The position numbers were made by a program, and so were the translations under genes. A stretch of 64,000 nucleotides of DNA, taken from the NCBI RefSeq assembly GCF_024166365.1, contig NC_064825.1, forward strand, positions 107,274,480-107,338,479, read 5' to 3'. The notes under the pieces are model-generated. The model did not search any database. It was not told where the DNA came from and saw only the letters and a list, made by a program, of their open reading frames with translations. This document shows, piece after piece, positions 56,833-64,000 of the stretch. The DNA is from Elephas maximus indicus. Lineage: Eukaryota; Chordata; Mammalia; Proboscidea; Elephantidae. Every line of letters starts with the position of its first letter. The stretch's first letter is position 1.

Positions 56833-59014
56833 GCAATTAAAACATAAATTATAGCTATTACAAAGTCAACACCCTCAGTTAGGATTAAGCGGATATAAAC
56901 CATGTAAACAAAAAAATTTTTTTTTTTTAAACAAAAATTAGAGAGAAAATAACTAATGTACTAAGAACATGCAGACATAGTATTGATTCTAATTTTAAAC
57001 TGGGTATAAAATGCTTGACTTAATTGGTTAAAATGAAGAGTAATGCCTCCAATATTTTGAAAATAGAGCAATACCTGACAAAGTCACTCTAAGGGTAAAG
57101 AATATAGCTAAATAGTTAATGTATGACATGAGAAATTATGAGCCAGACACTAGTAGGATACAGCTCTTGCCCAGAGTCTTGGGGGAAGCTGTCAACATTA
57201 GGTGTCGTCTGCTTTTTGGTGTTGGAATGTCTGAAATTTAATTTTAGCATTTTGGTTGGTTGAAAACATCCAGGTGGTAACTACAGTATTCTTCAACTTG
57301 GACAGCTGGGCTGAAGTTTTAACTTCCTGTGATCTGGACTACTAGATAAGATCCTGTTAACTGGGGTTTGAGAGAATATTTTAATTTGGTGTTTTTTCCA
57401 ATAAACATAAATTCTAGGCTAAATAATCGGTAGCTCAGGTACTTTTGATTTCTGATTACCAAAAGCATTTTTAAGTTGTGAGAAATATTTGCTAGAATAC
57501 TGAATTAAAGACTTGCAATATTGGAACAAGCCAGTTTGAGTTAAATTTGATTCAGAGCAAGTTGTCCAATAAGGGCAGGCCATAGACCTCTCAGTAGTAA
57601 TAATTTCAGGAGGAGTTAATTTACTAATTTCAGATGAAGTAATTCTCAGATTCAAAAGGACCAGGGACAATACTTTTGTTCACATTAACTGTAAAGATTT
57701 GGAAAGTTTGGCATTGAGTTTTTATTATATAAGGACAAAGAAGTCTTTGGAAAATGGGGAAAGTTTTATATATTTCCTCGATTATTTGTCCAGTCAAATG
57801 GGTGTCTTGGTTAGTACAAAGGACCTTTGGGACTCTTCAAGTGGGGTTAATATTTTTAAGAAGCTTCTTAGCCACAAATGTGGCAATAGGTTGAAGACTC
57901 AGGAAAGCTTTTACCCAGAGAGAAAATATATAAATTATTACTAATACAAACTTATAATTATTTAAAGGTGGAAGTTGAATAAACCCTATTTGCCATTTAA
58001 GCATTGGCCCTGAAGGCAAAGGACTTATATCAGGTGGAGCTTTAAAAGGTTTTTTAGAATTAAATTGAAAAAAAAAATAGGACACTGGGAACCCATTTGT
58101 TCAGCAGCTTTATGAAAGTGTCCCTACCAATATTTGCTTAAAAACATTATAGTCTTATTTCTGTTTCCAAATGGGTATTCATGTGTAATGCCTCCAGCAC
58201 AGAAGCTTGCAAAAATTTAGGAGAACTAAGTCCTCATTAGGAACCATCCATATTCAAGAGGTAGAATGTGAGGAGCATCTTTTTTTTTTTTTTTTTTAAT
58301 TTCTTAATTTAGTCATGTGGGGCTGATTTTTAGTGTTCAAATAAATTCTTCTCACCAACTTTTCTAGGTTTAAAAGGATTTTCTACGTGCATATTAAACA
58401 GTGGTTCGTCATTCAAAACAGTGTCCCAATGTGAAGGACCATATATTTCTCTAATCTTAGTATTTAAATCAGGCTATCTCTCCTTCCTGAGATTGCCAGG
58501 TGGGCTTTGTGGCCTGGCCAAGATATCTCAATTATTCAGGAAACTCCAAAGGTTTAGAATTGTCTTCTCAGGAAACAAGGACAAAGACTAATTTACTTTC
58601 AGTGAAGTTAAATTCTTTCCACAAAGTTAACTTGGAATGAATTTATGGCTAACATATGTCTTCTTATAAAGAGGGGTTTGTGAAGGCTCAATAATTGTGT
58701 CTATCTGGGCCTCAGTTTCCTTGTATTTAACACCTCCTCTTCTTGGTCATACTGTCAGAAATACTGAGAGCTTGATTAAAAATTTTGATCAGTGTTTAGT
58801 AGAAGCCTTCATTAATACAGTCGAAAGTCTGATCCTGAAAACTGGGTATGGTGGTTATTATTTGTTGTCTTATTGGCTAAAATTGATCCTTGATATTATA
58901 CATTTTAGGAAGGCTATTATTATAATGGATGACTAAGAAGACAATACTCAAGTTTTGAAAAATTTCTCTGAGCCGAACACCCCAGAAAAAATTCAGACAG
59001 GAGTTAAATCCCAT
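56833..59014 (-). mobile_element. ERV internal region: env/pol/gag relics, minus strand
   Basis: Minus frames show retroviral pol: at 57837-58085 a stretch resembling the integrase core of gammaretrovirus-type elements ('LKWQIGFIQLPP', 'FSLWVKAF'), then a frame at 57419-57670 that may be the integrase end or start of env. Near 58390-58450 the minus strand reads a gag-like piece. The order gag, pol, env from right to left is consistent with a minus-strand provirus. Most of pol is deleted and stops are common. Confidence 0.6.
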
Positions 59015-59403
59015 TGTTACTGCTGAGGGCACAGAGGCCCTCTGGACTCAATGGGTCCTTGCCTTTTCTCTTGTAAGAATACACAGAGGAGACAATTTTG
59101 GATTCAACTCTAACAGGTTTATTTCACTTGTGACAAGTAAAAGGAGTCAGAGAGGGCTCATGATGCTCAAAAAGTCTGACTCAGAAAGGGGGGCATGGTT
59201 AGGGCTTTTCTGGATTTGCTTATCTGGGTTCCGTGGAGATAATAGAGCAGTGAATATTTAGAGGTTTTCTTTCAAGGGGAGGGTACTTCTCAGAATGGCA
59301 GTGCACACTAATTAGGTTGTGCCTGCTGATATTCAAGATGGGGTCCTCTCTGCAGCCCTTGCATCATTTATATAGTGCAGGTGCACTGATCTTTGGCACT
59401 ACA
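59015..59403 (-). mobile_element. Complete ERV LTR, minus strand
   Basis: 389 bp with TGT...ACA ends. On the minus strand it has a TATA-like box (reverse of 'tttatata', about 59368) and an AATAAA signal (reverse of 'ggtttattt', about 59118). On its right a reversed purine tract ('cgccccctttggcgg') abuts it, as for a 3' LTR; on its left lies a leader-like sequence. It therefore looks shared between two internal regions. Confidence 0.7.
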
Positions 59404-60405
59404 TCGCCCCCTTTGGCGGGCTAAGGAAGGTCAAACGGTGATCACACTTTGCTCCTCTGAGCATGTGGAGCCTGTAAAAAGGGGGAAGGGACTAGAAAAA
59501 CACTAAGAAAAAAAAAAAAATTTTTTTTTTTTTTAAACACTAAGAAGGAGGTAGTAATTCACTGGTTGTTTTAACACTAAGAAAAAAAAAGGAGGTAGTA
59601 ATTCATGGGTTGTTTTAGCCTTATTTTATGTTGGCAGGGTATGGTTCCTGTTCATCCAACTTTTAGATGGTAATCTTTTAACAACTCTTTCGTTCTGCCA
59701 GCACAGTTAACCCTGTCTGTCTCACCATGGTGTTTCAGGTTTTATTTTCATCAATTTAGCAGCTTCCTGTGCATGGGTGTCAGCTGTTACCACAGTTTGT
59801 ATACATAGCATTGTAATATGAAGTACAAAAACCTCTTTGTGAGGTCAACATATAATCTAAAGCTAGTCTATTTTGTAAAGCCATTTTGCTAATTTTTTAT
59901 AATTCTTTGGATAGGGAAGGCATGAATTGCTGGATTTATAACACTGAATCCTTTAATTTTAACACTATTTTGTCTAATACCATTTGCAATCTTAAAGTAT
60001 ATCTCCAAAACTAAAAAGATGTGATCCTCGTGATGAAAAGAACTATTGCCATAGTCAAGCAACTTACAAGTGTGCTTTCAATTAGAGAGTCTTTCAAACT
60101 TCCATTTAGCGCTGTATCGAAATGAACAATAGTTTGTTCTCTTGTTTCTACATGATTGGTCTATATTTCTAATTTTCTCTTTGGATAATTGATTATGTAT
60201 GGACACATAAGGAACAGCATAAGTTATGTAGCAAGAACTAGTCCAAAATACAGGTAGAAAACAAAACCATTAGTTTCCTGTAGTTTACAAAGAGGTGCGA
60301 GATTTCTCAAAGACTGTGATCAGGCTAGAATTCGATAGTCCACAAGGGCATTCTATAATTTTTATTTAAACATAAAATTTCTCTCTACAGTCACCCTCCT
60401 TTTGA
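59404..60405 (-). mobile_element. ERV env transmembrane region, minus strand
   Basis: On the minus strand near 59860-59780 a short run 'LDYMLTSQRG' resembles the conserved region of retroviral transmembrane envelope proteins. Two near-copies of 'aacactaagaa...ggaggtagtaattca' lie at 59556 and 59593. A reversed purine tract near 60408 ('caccctccttttgatcaaag') marks another LTR/internal join. Decayed, non-functional. Confidence 0.5.
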
Positions 60406-62032
60406 TCAAAGATCATTCCAAAGCAAAGGTATTATTGATCTTAAAATAAGACTGATGGTCATTACTTATAGGTGCAGCAAGAATGATAATTTACTATATA
60501 GGCCTTTGAAATTTGCTTTCTAAGTTTTCATAAGGAATCTCAGAATAAACTCTTAAATGCTTCTTGAGGCTAGAAAGCCAAGTCAGGAACTTGCTGCTAG
60601 ATTTCAACTGTAGTACCCACAGATATGGGTGAGTTCCTCTCTTCTAGAGTTCTCAAAATATCATAGGTTCCTGGGACTGCCAGAAAGTGACCTTCTTCAC
60701 TAACCTGTATGGCTAGGAATCTTGTCAGTCAAGTACCAGACTAGTCTTCTTGGGAGGGATTTGCATCAACTCTATAAATTCAAGCTTAATTTCTTAAATA
60801 TGTCTATGTCTGGTCATACCTGATTATATGAACATCATTCTCAACTACCATGTTCTAGTAAAGCTTGCATATATAACTCAGTTTTCCAATTATGTCAAGT
60901 CAATAAGGAATGCAGATTCTTATTTAACCTATGCAAATAATTACGTTGTCATAAAAATAAGAATTTCTGTTAATAATTTTCAACTCTTTATTATTATTTT
61001 TATTATTTTAATAGTTTTCTGATTCCAGGGGGATCAAGCAGTGAGAAAAATATAAATGCTTCATTTCTGTTTACAAAAGCATTTAGTCTACTAAATTGCT
61101 AAACATTATACATTAGTTAAGAATAGAGAAAGATTCCTTATATCTGGAATAAAGGACACCAGCAATAAAAAAAAAAAAGTAAATTCCATAATAATTCTTC
61201 AATCCAATGAAACCTATGTAACTAACTCCTGTTCAGGTCAATCTTGGGTTTTCAGTCCTGTGAACCAACTGGCTTCTCTAGGAGAGTTTTTGAAATCCTC
61301 ATTCAATCCAGTGGTATGGTCTCAAAGTTATGTCATTAGAAGTCTACACACTCAAAAAGCTTGGCATAGTCCTTTCCATGGGCCTTTGAGACAGTGCCTT
61401 TCTTGTTGAAATACTCTAGCCTGTGATTGCTTGCAAGTTCTTTCAGAAAATCAGAGTTAAAAAAAAAAAAAAAACTGTAGACAAGAGGAATTAATATTGC
61501 CATGGTTAATTCATTACTAATAAATTTTAATAGTGAAACATCTGATAGGAATTCAACAGGAAAGTAACACAATTGACAAGAAATGTGGTAGTTTCTGAGG
61601 TATTAGAAGCAAAATAAAGTCAATAAAAAACTTTAGACAAAATATCTCTAAGCATAATAATCATATTTTCAATGTAGACTGCATTTACAACTAATATATG
61701 AACATAAACTTTAAAAAGAGATTCAGATATAATTTATAGTCCTAAAACATAATATACTATGAATAAACCAAGCATATAGTTAGAATATACCAAGTATATA
61801 TTGCATATGAACCAAATTTATCTATATATGGCCTGTTTTGGCCTTCTCCCTGGAACATGTGAGTTATACATTCTACTTGCTAAATTCTATTTGTTTCTGG
61901 TCTTTCTGTTTGTGTCTCACTCCCTCATGTCACACGTGACAGACCAATCAAGGCAAGTATAGGCTCTCTAAGAATCAAACCTAAGACACTACTCTGACAA
62001 CTCTAAAGAACTAATAGAGGGCACGTGTTCCT
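60406..62032. other. ERV tail and unassigned AT-rich DNA
   Basis: 60406-60830 aligns with 26905-27640 (ERV relic). From about 60830 to 62030 I see no gene or clear repeat; the frames are short and AT-driven. Confidence 0.4.
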
Positions 62033-62035
62033 AAT

Positions 62036-62095
62036 ATCATATAGGGTCACTATGAGTTGGAATTGACTCGATGGCCTCAGGTTTTTTGGTAGTAC
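62036..62095 (+). mobile_element. AfroSINE 3'-tail fragment
   Basis: 'catatagggtcactatgagttggaattgactcgatggcctcaggtttttt'. Only the tail remains. Confidence 0.75.
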
Positions 62096-62932
62096 TTTGA
62101 TTGGATGTTGAATATTGTGAATTTTATGTGAAAGAATAGTGTATTTTGTTGTTTTCCTAGAACATTAAACTTCTTAACCAAGGGTCACCTTGCTGTCTTC
62201 AGGCTGTATTTCATGCTATGTGGGTAATAGCCTAAAGCAGCTTTTATATCTGAGATCTCTACCTCAGGGAGGCATTCAACAAGAATTCTATGCTCTGACT
62301 GTCCTACGTGACTTCCTGAAATTGTTCAGTTTGCTACTCCACGGTCATTCTTTTCACAGCATTGTGGAGTTTTATCCTAGCCCTGTACAATACAGAATTC
62401 AGTCAAAAACTCAAAGGGGACCTGTTATACAAATGAAGGCATTTTCTCTGAGTAGCTTCCTACTCAGCAGTACTCTGTTTGGCACATTTCAGCTACTCCA
62501 ACCTCCCTAATGTCCAAAAATTTTCTCCAAGTTCAAAAAGCTCATTGCTCTCTGCTTGAGGTGTCCTGAAGTCCAGAAAGTGCCGCAGTTCCAGGAAGTG
62601 TCTTAGTTCAGGTGGTCAGGAATATCATTAGACGCAACTTCTTTGTTCTTTTCTCATAGAAATGACACTCCAATTCTCCTTACTGTCCCAGGCCTGAACA
62701 TTTCGTTTCCTATACACTCCACAGTTTTCTAGCTGTTTATGGGAATTTTTTTTTTTTTTTTATGGGAATAGCCTATTCTAGTTGCTACATCATTGAAGGG
62801 AATAGAATCCTGAGTGCATTTCGACTAGAAACCTTTATACCCTAATCTTAAATGGGTAGCAACCAATTCCTGTATGACATAGGTCTTGAATGTTGTGCTT
62901 CATGACTAGAAAAGCTTAGGGATGTCTCAGTT
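62096..62932 (+). other. Distal 3' flank of OR-less unit
   Basis: From about 62510 it aligns with 8346-9170 in the OR1 unit ('gaagtccagaaagtgcc', 'catgactagaaaagcttagg'). The 106-codon frame at 62190 has no recognisable domain, lies in repeat-like DNA, and I do not call it a gene. Confidence 0.5.
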
Positions 62933-63004
62933 ATCTAGTACTGCTGTATCAGAAAAACCTCAAGCGCGTGGCTTTAATGAACATGAACTTATTTTCTCAG
63001 TTTA

Positions 63005-63155
63005 CCAAAACCAAACCAGACCTGTTGTCATCAAGCGACCCAATAGGGCAGAGTAGAACTGTCCCATAGGGTTTCCAAGTTGCCGCTGGTGGATTACAAC
63101 TTCTGAAATTTTTGGTTAGCAGCCAAGCTCTTAACCACTGTTCCACCAGGGCTCC
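63005..63155 (-). mobile_element. AfroSINE, antisense
   Basis: 'ctgttgtcatcaagcgacccaatagggcagagtagaactgtcccatagg' to 'gctcttaaccactgttccaccagggctcc'. Confidence 0.88.
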
Positions 63156-63330
63156 TCTCACAATTTAGGAGGCTAGAAGTCCTAATTCCAGGAACCAGCT
63201 CAAAGGGAAGGTTTTCTCTCTCTGTTGGCCCTGGGTCCTAGTCTCTTTTCACCTTCTGTCCCTTGGGTCTTTGGCAAACTTCTTGCAGCCCGTAACTTCC
63301 TCTCCATTTGTGCTTGCTTGCTTTGTTCCA

Positions 63331-63520
63331 GAGGAGGCCAGGTGGTGCAGTAGTTAAGCGCTTAGCTTCTAACTGAAAGTTCAGTTGGTGGTTTGGAGAA
63401 ACATGTGACAATCAGCTTCTTTAAAGGTTTGTAGTCTTGGAAAACCTATGAAGCTGTTCTACGCTGTCCTATAGGGTCGTTATGAATAGGAATCAGCTGT
63501 AAGGCAAAGGGTATGGTTTA
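63331..63520 (+). mobile_element. AfroSINE variant
   Basis: Head 'ggccaggtggtgcagtagttaagcgc', longer body ('acatgtgacaatcagcttctttaaagg'), tail 'tagggtcgttatgaataggaatcagctg'. Confidence 0.82.
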
Positions 63521-63699
63521 CTCTGTGCCTAATTCTGTCTTATTATATCTTATTCCACTGATTTCCCTGAAACACACCCTGCACTGGTATGACCTCATTA
63601 ACATAACAAAACCCTTTTCCCAGTTGAGATTACAGCCACATGTGTAGGGGTTAGGAATTACAACACCTATTTTGGGGGGACACAGTTCAGTCCCCATCA

Positions 63700-64000
63700 G
63701 GGTAAAAAAGTAAAAGCACTCTGTGTGGGAGAGTGAAAGGAATTTAATTGCTTCTCTATTGGAGTGGAAGAAAGAGGCCAGAGCAGTGGAGATACCACAT
63801 AATTTCATTGTACTATCTGATTTTATCCCCAGAATTATACAATAAATTAGTAGTATTCAAGAAAGCACTGATTAGCCATTAATTTCTGTTGAAATAGTGA
63901 ATGACCTGCATCACCTCAGTTGACCAACTAAATATGTTCATTCATATGAATAATGTAAACTCTCAATAAATCCTTAGAACAGAACTCAATATTTTTTTTG
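63700..64000 (+). other. Distal 3' flank continues (paralogous to 9170-9470)
   Basis: 'gcactctgtgtgggagagtgaaaggaatttaatt' and 'ctcaataaatccttagaacagaactcaa' match the OR1 unit. No gene. Confidence 0.7.

Larger units (their letters stand above)
62933..63699 (-). mobile_element. MaLR-like LTR, minus strand, with two SINEs inside
   Basis: 'tgtctcagttatctagtactgctgtatcagaaa' to 'ggggacacagttcagtccccatca' is the reverse of the LTR type at 15449 and 16402. Two AfroSINEs (63005-63155 minus and 63331-63520 plus) interrupt it. The OR1 paralogue at 9166 has the empty site ('gcttaggctaaaaaactg'). Confidence 0.8.

Noticed and set aside
62190-62510. 106-codon + frame as a novel small gene
   Set aside because: Hydrophobic stretches only, no motif, and located in a flank that resembles interspersed repeat; a search for paralogues and transcripts would be needed to revive it.

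Overview
The window looks like mammalian nuclear DNA, AT-rich and dense in transposons, most likely from an afrotherian and probably an elephant. The evidence is many tRNA-derived SINEs of the AfroSINE type, many copies of an RTE-clade LINE ending in the same 'gtcgctatgagtcgg...cgacggca' tail as those SINEs, afrotherian-looking L1 3' UTRs, and MaLR-like LTRs. The species call is inference from repeat content.

The only cellular genes I can support are class II olfactory receptors (ORs), all on the + strand, about 313 codons in one coding exon, most like subfamily OR8K. There are five recognisable loci. OR1 (5352-6330) is a degraded pseudogene. OR2 (18947-19888) has a full-length body, but its start codon is CTG. 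OR3 (24406-25337) is a 5'-truncated pseudogene split by a SINE. OR4 (38367-39308) is fully intact. OR5 (49265-50188) is intact except for one in-frame TGA. A sixth duplication unit, from about 53.46 kb, keeps only the 3' flank of an OR.

The cluster grew by tandem duplication of multi-kilobase units, and paralogous 5' and 3' flanks can be followed through the window. Upstream of OR2, OR4 and OR5 each unit carries a matching block with a homeodomain-type TAATTA/TAATCA core, an EBF (O/E)-like TTCCTCAGGGAA or a degraded form of it, and then an AG|GTGAG splice donor. A conserved pyrimidine-CAG acceptor sits exactly 18 bases before each of these start codons. This fits the usual OR layout: promoter, short 5' non-coding exon, intron, single coding exon.

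Layout: 1-5.0 kb, RTE and old L1 (minus) with nested SINEs; 5.0-9.5 kb, OR1 and its 3' flank; 9.5-12.1 kb, old L1 and unclassified repeat; 12.1-20.8 kb, OR2 unit with an RTE holding two MaLR LTRs in its intron; 20.8-24.2 kb, minus-strand endogenous retrovirus (ERV) relic with RTE insertions; 24.2-26.3 kb, OR3; 26.3-29.1 kb, ERV/LTR/L1 relics; 29.1-41.1 kb, OR4 unit interrupted 5' by an L1 that itself holds a near full-length RTE; 41.1-44.2 kb, L1 relics; 44.2-50.8 kb, OR5 unit; 50.8-53.45 kb, mariner and RTE relics; 53.46-64 kb, the OR-less unit with a minus-strand ERV. I found no tRNA, rRNA, CRISPR or prokaryotic features. Coordinates of degenerate repeats are approximate, and all homology statements come from reading the sequence, not from searches.
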